Numbered from the stretch's first letter, positions 45,645-55,164 are shown. The stretch: DNA of 64,000 bases from Trissonchulus latispiculum (GCA_030248195.1 JASAND010030887.1:17426-81425), one strand, 5' to 3'. Translations and numbers: made by a program. The notes: generated by a model not told the origin, from the letters alone.

Positions 45645-46467
45645 TGGCGACCGTGTCATGTGGTAGATGTTGGAGGAGTGTGACGGTCTTGACCCGAACT
45701 TTTATCGAGATTTAGAAGATCGACTTCAAGATATTCAACGCCTTTTTGAATTTTTGCAAAATTTAGATTACCGGACGAATACAACGATTTAGTTTTTCGT
45801 CAAAGGTGCTGTGAGCAAGCGCCAGTAATGGATCGGGAGGACCCCCGCGAGCTTGGTGAATATCGTGACCTTCCCCTTCAGGATGGGGTTCCACCTGGAA
45901 CCAGAGGGGGCCCTTACCGTGCCTTGGGGATTCCCTATATTCCCACCACGATTCCGCTGCAAACTTGGGGGGAAATTCTTCCCGCAATCAAACTATTCCT
46001 TCTTGTCAGGCGCAAGTCCCGGTCAGTATGATAGGTCCACCCCCCCCCCCCAGTGGACCCAGGCGGGGGGTTCGTCCCAGCCCCAAACTTCTGCCTCTAG
46101 AACAGATCAAATTCCGCGGCCGTCATATTCTCAGATGTTGAATAAAGCTTTTGGCCCTCCGGTTACCTCCCCTAATCAGATGGTGCAGAATGGGGGGGAG
46201 AACCCCCCAAAATTGCTCCCAGCCCCCCCCCCTTCCCCCGACGCACACTCCAGAAGTTCAGGGAGAAAATTCAGCTTCGGCTGGAGGTTTAGACCAGGTT
46301 TGTGTTGTCAATACGTCTCCTTCGGAGGCAATGGGGGGTCCGGCAGCTCCCGCCGGGTCAATCTGTGCTACCGTCTGAGGAGGAAATTTTCGCGGCGGCC
46401 GCTGCTGTCGTGCGGGATCCACAGTAACAACTACAGGAAATGTGAAACAATATTGAGTATGGAATTA
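45645..46467 (+). pseudogene. LTR-retrotransposon remnant: primer-binding site and broken gag
   Basis: TGGCGACCGTG at 45645-45655 directly follows an LTR-like end (TTTACA, 45637-45642, then two bases). It matches a tRNA-Arg 3' end and shares ten bases with element A's primer site. An ATG at 45667 opens a 41-codon frame (MLEECDGLDPNFYRDLEDRL and on) ended by TAG at 45790-45792. Then come overlapping frames rich in Pro, Ser and Gln (QAGGSSQPQTSASRTDQIPR) resembling the linker part of element A's Gag. No second LTR was found, and the hAT MITE begins at 46476. The 5' end of the LTR is not defined. Confidence 0.55.
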
Positions 46468-46475
46468 GCTTATAC

Positions 46476-46872
46476 CAAGAGTACATAATATGAATATTAC
46501 TAATAATACATAGTAATTTGCCTAGTGGCACACTCTATGTTATCAGAGCAAAAACTATGCTCTGCTCGCTAACGGCCCACCCCACCCCCCGCAAATCAGA
46601 CCCTAGTGACGCCCCGCAAATCAGTACCTAGTCGAAACGGGGGTACGCTCACTCGCTCTACGTTTATGTGCTTAAGCTCGAAAACACAAGCAGTGCATGC
46701 GCGAATTTTGAGCCTGCTTCGTTTTAGAACACAAACATAGCGCACAAAATTCTTTGAAGTGAAGGATCTAATTTGCGAGGGGGGTGGGCCGTTAGCGAGC
46801 AAAGCATAGTTTTTGCTCTGATAACAGAGAGTGTGCCTCATGGCACACTCTTATATTATGTTATGTACTCTT
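46476..46872. mobile_element. hAT-type MITE, copy 2 (397 bp)
   Basis: Same family as 9663-10034, with left end CAAGAGTACATAATAT and right end ATGTACTCTT. The central order (TATCAGAGCAAAAACTATGC, GCTAACGG, C-run, CGCAAATCAGACC) is the reverse complement of copy 1 in parts, as expected for inverted ends. It is flanked by the perfect 8-bp repeat GCTTATAC (46468-46475 and 46873-46880), different from copy 1's duplication. The two copies therefore inserted independently. Confidence 0.85.
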
Positions 46873-46880
46873 GCTTATAC

Positions 46881-47950
46881 TTAACCGCGGCTGGGTAAGG
46901 ATAAGGAGATAGAAATTTACCTTCGTCTCAGCATTTCTCATGATATAGGAAAGTGGACTCAGCTTTTAATTCTGGCATTTGGCGGCATTTTCGATACGAA
47001 CGTCAGTCGGTTTTAAATGTTAGAGTGAAATTGCTACAATTAATACAGGAACCCCTAGCATTAGTTAATTTAATTTAAAGAAGTGGCAGTTTGATACTAG
47101 CTTTGGCAGTAAAAACTTGTCATCCAGTGTTTGTCAACAACCTACTTTAGAACTACTTTAGGCAGGATTTCTGGTTTATATATGCCTAGACTAGACCAGT
47201 GGCGGTTTTATCAATTACCGTACAGTTGCAATAACAACTGGTCCACTCCGTAAAATATTATAGCCTGATTTTTTAGAGACGATTCTAGGAGACGAAATAT
47301 ATTCCTGTTAGGTTAGAATTCACTTAGGTACCTTCTACTGTAATGCGGGGAATACATAATTTACATAAGCGGAACACAACAGGTGAAGGCAATGTCGGAT
47401 CAATTAGTCTAATAAATTAATTAATTAATCAGGGTAACTGAGGACAGACGGATTCAGGTAGTTTGAATCCCACCAAAACCGAATTTGGAGGAATGTGGAA
47501 AAAATATAATTACAGCTTAAACTTAACAATATTGCATCATTTATAGTCCTTTCTTCGACAAAATTTAATATTTTGGGGATAATATTGAAATGTTTGATCT
47601 GGCACAAATTTTGGGTATCTTGACATTTACCAGCTTGAGAAATAGAGTAGTTTTATTATTTCCAGGATGGGCCGGGTCCTGGTAACTCGGGGGAGGGGTC
47701 ATCCCGACCTTTCCCTTCCCCATCCCAAGTACACCTTAAAAAATTAGCAGCAGCACAAAAACTTCGACACGATAAGGCAATGCGCTGGCTGGCTACAGAC
47801 AGAGAGCAAAAATATAGGCCTAATGGCTGGCACAGATTTTATTGTTTTTATCCTATTTTATTTTATTGTATATTTGAGCGCTGGCGCGGTGTCCTCTAAC
47901 ATGTCACTACAGTTTGGGAACGAAACCAAACTTAAGCTCAGTTCAATTAC
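46881..47950. other. Non-coding stretch before element B
   Basis: No exon or ORF recognised. AT-rich with one G-run tract (about 47,686-47,700). Confidence 0.4.
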
Positions 47951-48022
47951 GTCTGGGTGTCTCAATCGGTAGAGCGTTAGCCTAGATCGCCAAAGGTTGT
48001 GTGTTTGATCTCCAACTGAGAC
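47951..48022 (+). other. tRNA-like sequence (probable SINE head)
   Basis: About 72 bases beginning GTCTGGGTGTCTCAATCGGT and ending CCAACTGAGAC. The outer ends pair at about six of seven positions. An A-box-like CGGTAGAGCG and a B-box-like GTTTGATCTCC are at the right spacing, and an anticodon-like stem-loop is present. The T stem is poor, so it is unlikely to be a working tRNA. Confidence 0.4.
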
Positions 48023-48096
48023 TCAAATTTTTCGGATCGGAGGTGCTGTAGTGAGACATCTTAGTTTCATTCATTCATTTGCCTGAAAGGTCGCTT

Positions 48097-48206
48097 ATTT
48101 AGTATTGCTGCGTAACTACTGCATTTAATGACATATGATAAAGTAGTCAATTCCTAGGATTGGAACAAATCCCAACACAAAAAGCACAAATAGTTCCAAT
48201 ACTACA
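48097..48206 (-). repeat. 3' LTR of element B
   Basis: 110 bp, apparently identical to 56373-56482. On the minus strand it starts TGTAGTATTGG and ends CAATACTAAAT, so the ends are near-inverted but lack a CA terminus. The integrase reading frame runs 60 bases into it before stopping at 48147. Confidence 0.92.
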
Positions 48207-49001
48207 CCTTCCCCCTTTTAGCTTATCCCAGAAATTTAAGTATTCTTGCCATATCTTTGTTTTTCGTAATTTGTCCAACGGATTCTGCATAGATACGGTT
48301 CTCCGGATTCTTTTCGGATAGCGTCGGCTTCGTTCTTGTGGCTCTCCATAGCGGATTGGTGCTTGATCCTGGTGGGGTAATTCCTCCTGCCTTGGACGAA
48401 TTAGGTCATCATCGTTTCGGATTCTGTCTTGAACTTCTGCCTCGTCAAGACTGGGAATGTGCCAGTCCGTTTCTTTCTTGTGTTGAACTAGCTCACCTCG
48501 GCAAACTCGTATCTGGCTGACGTGCCTGGAATACCTTTGTCCATCACCTCCTTCCACGATCACCAGCTTGGATCCTTTTATGCCGGTTACTCTTCCCACA
48601 GCCCAAACCCAGTCTCTCAAAGTACTGCCATACATCTTATACAGCACTTTTTGCCCAACACTGAAGGAGTTGTTAGTTGTTGTACCCGGGTCCCTTGGCA
48701 AGGTCCAATTGAAAAATTTATTTGGTAAATTACGGCCCCAGAACTTTTCCGCCGGCGAGAACCCTGTTTCATTCTTTGTAGTGCGATGAGCCAAAAGAAA
48801 TTCAGCAACCGCTATTCTGAGGTTGTTCTGACTCGGATATGCTTTTGGCCCAATCGCTTTCTTAAATGTTTTTACAAATCTTTCGGCGACCCCATTGGAT
48901 TGAGGATGGCGGGCAGGTGTTAAGATATGACTCACTCCTGACCGTTCCCAAAACATTTTAAAAACAGCTCCTGTAAAAGCCGGACCATTGTCGCTCACCA
49001 A
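48147..49001 (-). CDS. Integrase of element B, C-terminal two thirds
   Basis: Continues the integrase frame after one in-frame TAA (49029-49031). It opens with VSDNGPAFTGAVFKMFWERS, carrying the second catalytic aspartate, then PARHPQSNGVAERFVKTFKK with the catalytic glutamate. Next come a linker with NKFFNWTLPRDPG and a C-terminal beta-barrel-like region (SVGQKVLYKMYG, then WVWAVGRVTGIKG), the GPY/F-type module of Gypsy integrases. The tail is charged. The frame passes through the polypurine tract and ends inside the 3' LTR, as happens in compact Gypsy elements. The upstream stop means full-length enzyme is not made unless it is read through. Confidence 0.85.
   Translation of the reverse strand: MVSDNGPAFTGAVFKMFWERSGVSHILTPARHPQSNGVAERFVKTFKKAIGPKAYPSQNNLRIAVAEFLLAHRTTKNETGFSPAEKFWGRNLPNKFFNWTLPRDPGTTTNNSFSVGQKVLYKMYGSTLRDWVWAVGRVTGIKGSKLVIVEGGDGQRYSRHVSQIRVCRGELVQHKKETDWHIPSLDEAEVQDRIRNDDDLIRPRQEELPHQDQAPIRYGEPQERSRRYPKRIRRTVSMQNPLDKLRKTKIWQEYLNFWDKLKGGRCSIGTICAFCVGICSNPRN
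48207..48220 (-). other. Polypurine tract of element B
   Basis: On the minus strand it reads TAAAAGGGGGAAGG directly against the 3' LTR start TGTAG. It lies inside the integrase coding frame. Confidence 0.8.
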
Positions 49002-49031
49002 AAACTGAGGAATATCATAGCCTGCAAAAAT

Positions 49032-49595
49032 TTATGCCAACGTAGCTACAGTAGTTTCCGCCGTTAAGTCCGGCACCCTTGCCACATCCACCCAACGAGA
49101 GTAGCTATCCACTACTACCAACCACACCGAGTTTTGGAACGGCCCAAGGTGGTCAACGTGTACACGCTCCCAGGGCTGTGAGGACTCTGGCCAGGTCCCC
49201 AGCTGAGCCGGAGGACTGTCAGCTGTGAACTGACAGTGTTCACACTTGGAAACATATTCTCGTACCGCATTGTCTAATCCAGGCCACCACACAGATTGTC
49301 TGCACCTCGCAGCCATTCTGGTTTGCCCCAAATGCCCTTTGTGCATCTCCATTAAAATCCTGTCACGCAGAATGTGTGGAACAATCACCCTGTGTCCCCA
49401 CAGTAGTACACCATTCAGTACCTGCAGTTCTTGTTTCTTTGGCTCAAACTCCTTTAAAACTTTCAGCACTTTCCTTGGCCAACCCTCAATGGTATATTTC
49501 ACCAGGTTTCGAGTGGTTTCATCCTTAGCTGTCTCCAACTGGAGTTCTCCCAATGACACGGGCATTGGTAATGCTGACAGCCACTGTATTGCCAA
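49032..49595 (-). CDS. Integrase of element B, zinc-finger and first catalytic part
   Basis: 187 codons ending at the in-frame TAA. It contains the HHCC zinc-binding domain (MHKGHLGQTRMAARCRQ, then WWPGLDNAVREYVSKCEHCQ) and the core start WERVHVDHLGPF with the first catalytic aspartate, followed by WLVVVDSYSRWVDVA. Upstream residues (NLVKYTIEGWPRKV) resemble the spacer between RNase H and integrase in Gypsy polyproteins. The first D lies before the stop, the second D and the E after it, so the stop separates the active-site residues. Confidence 0.87.
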   Translation of the reverse strand: MAIQWLSALPMPVSLGELQLETAKDETTRNLVKYTIEGWPRKVLKVLKEFEPKKQELQVLNGVLLWGHRVIVPHILRDRILMEMHKGHLGQTRMAARCRQSVWWPGLDNAVREYVSKCEHCQFTADSPPAQLGTWPESSQPWERVHVDHLGPFQNSVWLVVVDSYSRWVDVARVPDLTAETTVATLA

Positions 49596-49596
49596 T

Positions 49597-49733
49597 TTAT
49601 TGACCTCTGCTATCAGGATCGTCCAATCTGCTTTCTATCTCCAGCGGCAGACGAGATAAACCATCCGCGTTGGAATGGCAGTCAGTCTTCCGATACTCAA
49701 TTTGTTTCCTCGCAATCCTTTCCCAGTCCACTT
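49597..49733 (-). pseudogene. RNase H tail of element B at a deletion junction
   Basis: Just left of element C the minus strand gives DWERIARKQIEYRKTDCHSN followed by ADGLSRLPLE. The words N-A-D-G-L-S-R-L-P are the well-known end of the Gypsy RNase H domain. DWERIA is the kind of sequence that follows the protease in the spacer before reverse transcriptase. The two are only about a dozen residues apart, so about 2 kb of pol has been lost in between. A stop (TAA) follows at 49597-49599. Confidence 0.7.
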
Positions 49734-50314
49734 TGTAAAACCTAGAACTACCAAATATCTGCCTGTTATAATTATAACTAATTATACTTATTAAATTTAT
49801 TAATAAAGTAACAAAACTGACTATATATGTTACGAATAGCACCAGAGGTGCTACTGCATACGAGCAAAAGACAATGGCCTCAGGGCCTCCCAATTCCAAC
49901 TTATACTCCAAACCCAATAAACAAAAAGAAGGGGCTGCACGTAACAACTACAGTCAAGCACCGACCGGTTGCCGAGAAGTCAAACTTAAAGACTGAGTTC
50001 GAAGTGATGACTTAACTGACTTCTAGCAAGGCAAAAGCAAAGTCCGCAGAAACGAGATTGCGCAAGCAATTCGTAGCTTAAATCAAACCCAACGACTGCA
50101 CACAAATAGAACACCCAAAACAACCTGCACGGAGTTTTGTGAAGATTAATCGGAACACGTAATTCCAAGAACTACGAAAGCAAGAGAGACTTTGAGAATC
50201 TCTAGTCACAACAAACAGAATAAAACTATCAAAATAGCATCTCAAAAGAACAAGCCACTGCAAAACTGGTAAATACCTGCTAAACCAACGATATGAGAAT
50301 GAGGGGGCATCACA
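49734..50314 (-). repeat. 3' LTR of element C
   Basis: 581 bp, TGTAAAACCT...GCATCACA on the plus strand. It matches 54589-55164 apart from a 5-bp indel near 49,795 and a few substitutions. Short frames inside the two copies are identical for this reason and are not genes. Confidence 0.94.
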
Positions 50315-50329
50315 TACCTTCCCCCTTAG
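50315..50329 (-). other. Polypurine tract of element C
   Basis: Minus strand CTAAGGGGGAAGGTA directly before the 3' LTR start TGTGATG. The core AAGGGGGAAGG is shared with element B's tract. Confidence 0.8.
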
Positions 50330-50745
50330 AAAGAGGAATCGTCTCCTGACGATCTTTAAGGCAAAAGCAATCGCTCAGGCGAACAAAAGAAACAGTTTTC
50401 TCAAGAGTAAAGAGGTGAGTAAATCATTAAGATGGGTCATCGCAAGATGGCGAAACCAGCAAATCAACAAATTGTGAAAGCAAGCAAACAAAGAAACAAA
50501 GAAACAAACAAATCCAACAGTAGATCAAGGCAATTAGTTCGGTAAAACTTCTGCTATGATCCTTGTAATCAGTGCTCAGCAGGTGACACGATTCGGCACA
50601 GTCACAGTAGGATTCGAAATGACCATTAAATGTCAGAAATGCCAGTCACCAATTGCCAACAGCATGAAATCCAGCCAACCAAATAAATATTAAGATGGGC
50701 AATGTATAAATTGGAATAGTAACGGTTAAGGGTAATATAAAGCTG

Positions 50746-51516
50746 TTAATAATGAAGTAAATAGCAATGAAATAAGAGCCACAAAGGGAATAGGCAATAC
50801 AGGTCCAAGGATTCATGCATGGTAGCAAATAATCGAAGGGCTACAAAACGACCATATTTGGACAAACAGACGAAATAATTTCTGTGAACATTTCCAACGG
50901 CGTATCCGGATAGTAGACGAAGATCGTATGCTCTAGTCACCAACAGCTCAGGCCGCTGGTGGCGTCCAGCAACCAGAGCAACCTGATGAGCCAAGTTCGG
51001 TAGAATTGGCACAATGCCAAACTCCAGTGCTGGCAACTGCAGAAGAGGAGCGGCAACGATCTGCTCAGGCAGATGTTGGACTGGATCCTCCTGGCCTGCA
51101 GCAAAGATTTCCTCATCTGGCGGTTGCTCAGCAGCCATCTGTAGATTTTCAGCAGAAGCATCCGGCTGGGCAGCCACCGACGGTTCGCTTGCCGCAGGGG
51201 ATGGATCAGCGCTAGCTGAGTCAATAGGAGCCTCGGGATTACCACCTGGTGATGGGTCGTACTCGGCCATAGCAGGGGCTCTAGCGTCGATTTCAGTGGC
51301 GATATTAGCAATCAGATCTAACAATAAATAGTTCCACGGTCTCATCATTACCCTAAAATCATCGGGAATAGCGAGTTCGTCGGAATCGGTTGAGTCTGCG
51401 GGCATTGGCAAGAAATAGCTCTCGAAATATTGGTGCTGAAGCGCATCTGTTGTCACCGTCCGCCGACAGCCATCATCGCTATGTTGGTGTGGTTGAAAAC
51501 CTGAAATAGCATACAA
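50746..51516 (-). CDS. Unidentified third ORF of element C
   Basis: 256 codons. The N-terminal part is Asp/Ser-rich. The middle (about residues 90-170) is acidic and rich in Pro, Ala, Ser and Glu (for example EYDPSPGGNPEAPIDSASAD). The last 30 residues are hydrophobic (LDLYCLFPLWLLFHCYLL). I recognise no domain. It is intact, which in a young element suggests either recent selection or simply lack of time to decay. It does not resemble reverse transcriptase, integrase or known envelope proteins. Confidence 0.5.
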   Translation of the reverse strand: MYAISGFQPHQHSDDGCRRTVTTDALQHQYFESYFLPMPADSTDSDELAIPDDFRVMMRPWNYLLLDLIANIATEIDARAPAMAEYDPSPGGNPEAPIDSASADPSPAASEPSVAAQPDASAENLQMAAEQPPDEEIFAAGQEDPVQHLPEQIVAAPLLQLPALEFGIVPILPNLAHQVALVAGRHQRPELLVTRAYDLRLLSGYAVGNVHRNYFVCLSKYGRFVALRLFATMHESLDLYCLFPLWLLFHCYLLHY

Positions 51517-52151
51517 CCTTGTAGTTTAAGTTGTAATTTTAGGATAGTCAGGCACCGTTACATAAAATGAGGACATATGTACAAAACGTTTAAAACAAGA
51601 ATAAGAACATAACAACCGTCTCAACAGATAGATACATACAAATAGATAGATACAAAACACCTCAACTAAATAATACAACGGATAGATACAAAAATCGTGA
51701 AAATCAAACAATACACTCAAAAATATTTAAATGTCATAAATACGCAACATGTAAAAGAGTACGTAAAATGATATGTAGCCAAGCACAAAACAACAGCGAA
51801 GATGCTTAGGCACAGCACACAAAGATACTATATCTTAGGATCAAACAAATGCACACACGTCAGATCAGTCATGACACAAGAAAATGTCCTAAATTACATG
51901 TATACGTAACAAATGCCGTTAAAAGATACAAATAATAAAAAACTTGTTAGCACGCCATGGAATTCAATATAAGGCCGATAAATGGAATATTAACTGTCAA
52001 ATAGTACACTCATAATAGCTAAAATAGCACGTCACATTTAACAAATATGCTATTACAAAACATTGTGGCAAAACGTTGTCGAATTGCACTGCCAGCCCTT
52101 TTCTTGGGGTACAGCTCAGGCTGTGAATCAAGACAAAATTGAGAAAACAAA

Positions 52152-53393
52152 CTACAACCAGAAACAGCACAAAATAAAGCCAAATCCAGGTAAACCAAAG
52201 ATCAGAACAACGTGCAGTCTTGACAATTGGAGGAGGTTCAGGTGGTGGCCTGGGTCGGTATCCACATGTAATATCAAAAGAAAGAAATCTTCAAAGATGA
52301 CCATTGCCCCACAAAGCAATGGATGCTGCAGTTTTAACAGAACATTAACATCTCGGCATTTTTGTTCAGAAATGACTTCTCCATTATAACCAAGTTTAAA
52401 TGCTTCTGCAGCCATATGTTGCTCCAGCAAATTAGAGACATCGTAGTAGCTCACTGCACTAGGCACACTCTCTGAACGTCTGCAGATGACGGAAGTTTTA
52501 TCGTTTTCCACGTTGATGCTTGAACCAGAGACCTCAGGATCTGACTGCACTGAACCATATAATTCCGCTGTAATGCGTTCTTCCTGATTAGTCCTTGATT
52601 CCCGATAGCCGCCTGCTCTGTTCGATCTGAAACTGTCCTCGGGACGCAATCTATCCTTGAATGCGACCTCCACTTGATGCAGAGTGAATGTAGTGCCAAA
52701 ATGATCACCAGTTATCCAACAATCGCTTACTAAGCAGCGAGCATCTTCTTTGCTGAATTCGATTCCCAAAAATTGTTCCTGCTGACTACAGTCAGCAAGC
52801 AGCACTACTTCGCTCTCCATGCTTGAGTTCAAAGGATCTTCGCATTTTGATGGACGCAAGTTATCAGCATCCCACGAAACATTGTAGTCATCCGTCAACG
52901 CAGCCCCAGAAATGCTCACTGGGCTTCCTTCCGCTTTGCCAACTGAAAAGGGTTCAGAACAACTAATTCCCTCAGGGGAACCTTGCGCTAAGCATGTAAG
53001 TTTCTCCTTGCTGTGATGCAGACAATTGTCCATTGCTGAATGTTTCCATTCTGCCAATGCGATCCCAGTGTTACTCCTAATTCTTAAAGTACAGGGCATA
53101 TCAGTGCTGCTAGGTGCTGAAAAGGCCAATGCATCACCTTTTTCAGAAACATTACTAAGGCAAGTTATTCCACCTGATTGGGGCATATTGTTAGGCTGCG
53201 TAATGAACTTACCATGATCAACTGATTCCGGTAGTATCGTCTGCATCCCAAACCGCGGCAATTGGTTTGATTGCACGAAATTTGCTGACATATCTGCACT
53301 AGGTCCAGGGCTAAAGCCAGCAAGGTCAGCGTTTCTCTGCAGACAGTTAATTCCATTTCCACTCCAAGAAAAAGTATACGGACTCCCATCCAT
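52152..53393 (-). CDS. Unidentified second ORF of element C (-1 frame relative to gag)
   Basis: 413 codons overlapping the 3' end of gag by 229 bases in the -1 frame. Its first in-frame ATG lies just after an A6 run (minus strand TTTAAAAAATGG), which is also a place where ribosomes could slip by -1 from gag. The product is Ser/Asp/Glu-rich with about 15 cysteines and ends in a long hydrophobic stretch (LHVVLIFGLPGFGFILCCFW). No D-S/T-G protease, zinc knuckle or polymerase motif is visible. It could be a Gag extension or a membrane-anchored accessory protein; I cannot decide. Confidence 0.5.
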   Translation of the reverse strand: MDGSPYTFSWSGNGINCLQRNADLAGFSPGPSADMSANFVQSNQLPRFGMQTILPESVDHGKFITQPNNMPQSGGITCLSNVSEKGDALAFSAPSSTDMPCTLRIRSNTGIALAEWKHSAMDNCLHHSKEKLTCLAQGSPEGISCSEPFSVGKAEGSPVSISGAALTDDYNVSWDADNLRPSKCEDPLNSSMESEVVLLADCSQQEQFLGIEFSKEDARCLVSDCWITGDHFGTTFTLHQVEVAFKDRLRPEDSFRSNRAGGYRESRTNQEERITAELYGSVQSDPEVSGSSINVENDKTSVICRRSESVPSAVSYYDVSNLLEQHMAAEAFKLGYNGEVISEQKCRDVNVLLKLQHPLLCGAMVIFEDFFLLILHVDTDPGHHLNLLQLSRLHVVLIFGLPGFGFILCCFWL

Positions 53394-54118
53394 TTTTTAA
53401 ACATGAAAGAGTCCAGATGTCCAGTCACCAGTAGATTTACCTCATGGCGCTTCGCTACATTCACTGCTTCTTCTAATGTCTCCGGATCAGAAATAAGAAC
53501 CAACAGTTGTATGCCGCTTACCAAATTATTGACAAAGAAATCCTTCATGAGTATCTTCTGCGCCTCCAATCCAATCGTGGGGTAGGCATTCCTAACCAAT
53601 TTCTGAATAGCTAAGGCAAAGTCAGAAACGGTCTCGCCTACGAGTTGCTTCCTTTCGCGCAGTTGTGCACCACTGAGCTTAACCAATACTTCAGTCTTCA
53701 AAAGTGACAGTAGCTTACCTTTAAGGTCTGCATAAGTGAGCTTTTCCTCAGAGCTCAGGCTTTGGTACGCCTCCAAGGCGCCTTCTCGCAAGTATGCAGG
53801 CAGAGTCTTGGCCATCTTGTCTTCGTTCCAGGAGCTGGCTTGGGCCAAAAGTTCAAACATTACAATAAATTCTGAGAAGTCCTCGCAAAACCGGCCAGCA
53901 AACGGTTCCAAAACAATAGGTACATCTTTCTCTGAAGCGCTTTCAAGGCAGTCGAGTTTTTGCATTGTCGAGTGTTCCAAAAATTCCAATCGTTTCTGCA
54001 GGTGCCTCAGGGCAGCCTGCTGTTGCGATAGCAGTTCATCAACTGACAATTGGTAGCTCGCAGTCTTGCCTCGTTCCTTTTCCGTTTCAACAGCTTCCCC
54101 AAAGCTTGAGTCGGCCAT
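53165..54118 (-). CDS. Gag of element C
   Basis: 317 codons. A coiled-coil-like N-terminal segment (LSQQQAALRHLQKRLEFLEH) precedes a retrotransposon Gag capsid-like domain. This has FAGRFCEDFSEFIVMFELLA, then NEDKMAKTLPAYLREGALEA, LKTEVLVKLSGAQLRERKQL and ETVSDFALAIQKLVRNAYP, the usual helix order of Ty3/Gypsy Gag. There is no zinc knuckle in this frame. The last 75 residues overlap ORF2 and look less Gag-like, consistent with a frame switch near 53,395. Related decayed Gag occurs at 25.6-26.7 kb. Confidence 0.85.
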   Translation of the reverse strand: MADSSFGEAVETEKERGKTASYQLSVDELLSQQQAALRHLQKRLEFLEHSTMQKLDCLESASEKDVPIVLEPFAGRFCEDFSEFIVMFELLAQASSWNEDKMAKTLPAYLREGALEAYQSLSSEEKLTYADLKGKLLSLLKTEVLVKLSGAQLRERKQLVGETVSDFALAIQKLVRNAYPTIGLEAQKILMKDFFVNNLVSGIQLLVLISDPETLEEAVNVAKRHEVNLLVTGHLDSFMFKKWMGVRILFLGVEMELTVCRETLTLLALALDLVQICQQISCNQTNCRGLGCRRYYRNQLIMVSSLRSLTICPNQVE

Positions 54119-54315
54119 GTCCTGAAAGGCTCTCCTATAAATATTAAATGGGATTAAATGTAAAATTAGTCAACTAACAACAACAAAACAACAAATTAGC
54201 TATTGCGTGATATACGAATTATTGGACTGCTTAGACTTCGCCCTTGCCAGAATATTTAAGGCAAAATACATAGGAAAAAATACCACACAAAAAACAAAAC
54301 ATCTTACTGCCAAAA

Positions 54316-54477
54316 TTCCGTGGCAGAAAAAAAGGAAAACTAGCCAAACTGGCTGCAAAACGAGAACTAAAATCCGAAGGTCGAAATTAGTGTCTGCGAA
54401 GTCCGTGGCAGAAACTCCTGGGCCGAATCCGTGGCAAATCAAAAGACATAAAAACAGCTGCCAAGTCCGTGGCAGAA
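54316..54477 (-). repeat. Four-copy CCGTGGCA motif in element C leader
   Basis: TCCGTGGCAGAAA or a close variant occurs near 54317, 54402, 54428 and 54467 (plus strand), between the 5' LTR and gag. On the RNA this is TTTCTGCCACGGA. Repeated short words in the leader of a gag-bearing element could mark a packaging or dimerisation signal. That role is inference. Confidence 0.6.
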
Positions 54478-54569
54478 AAACGGAAAAATAAGTACAAAAA
54501 GCAAGCGTACAGAAAAAATAGTTTACTATGCTGCGAGCGTAGGCAGGGCAAGAGTAGAACCTTCCCCTA

Positions 54570-54586
54570 CCCTACTCGCAGCGCCA
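54570..54586 (-). other. Primer-binding site of element C
   Basis: Two bases after the 5' LTR the minus strand reads TGGCGCTGCGAGTAGGG. This agrees at most positions with the complement of an animal tRNA-Ser(CGA) 3' end as I remember it. Element B has TGGCGCTGCTAGTAGGG, differing by one base. Confidence 0.7.
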
Positions 54587-54588
54587 TT

Positions 54589-55164
54589 TGTAAAACCTAG
54601 AACTACCAAATATCTGCCTGTTATAATTATAACTAACTATACTTATTAATTAATAAAGTAACAAAACTGACTATATATGTTACGAATAGCACCCGAGGTG
54701 CTACTGCATACGAGCAAAAGACAATGGCCTCAATGCCTCCCAATTCCAACTTATACTCCAAACCCAATAAACAAAAAGAAGGGGCTGCACGTAACAACTA
54801 CAGTCAAGCACCGACCGGTTGCCGAGAAGTCAAACTTAAAGACTGAGTTCGAAGTGATGACTTAACTGACTTCTAGCAAGGCAAAAGCAAAGTCCGCAGA
54901 AACGAGATTGCGCAAGCAATTCGTAGCTTAAATCAAACCCAACGACTGCACACAAATAGAACACCCAAAACAACCTGCACGGAGTTTTGTGAAGATTAAT
55001 CGGAACACGTAATTCCAAGAACTACGAAAGCAAGAGAGACTTTGAGAATCTCTAGTCACAACAAACAGAATAAAACTATCAAAATAGCATCTCAAAAGAA
55101 CAAGCCACTGCAAAACTGGTAAATACCTGCTAAACCAACGATATGAGAATGAGGGGGCATCACA
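54589..55164 (-). repeat. 5' LTR of element C
   Basis: 576 bp, partner of 49734-50314. On the minus strand it begins TGTGATGCCCCCTC and ends GGTTTTACA. It carries the promoter for the element's RNA. Confidence 0.94.

Larger units (their letters stand above)
49734..55164 (-). mobile_element. Element C: young gag-only LTR retrotransposon inserted in element B
   Basis: 5,431 bp on the minus strand. LTRs are 49734-50314 (581 bp) and 54589-55164 (576 bp), with TG...CA ends, a 5-bp indel and about four visible substitutions. The target duplication is ACTT (49730-49733 and 55165-55168). A primer-binding site follows the 5' LTR and a polypurine tract precedes the 3' LTR. Inside are a Gag ORF and two ORFs I cannot assign. 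I see no protease, reverse transcriptase, RNase H or integrase motif. It must use enzymes supplied by another element. Confidence 0.9.

Noticed and set aside
49827..50263. Small frames repeated at 54677-55113
   Set aside because: They are the same LTR of element C seen twice, not duplicated genes.
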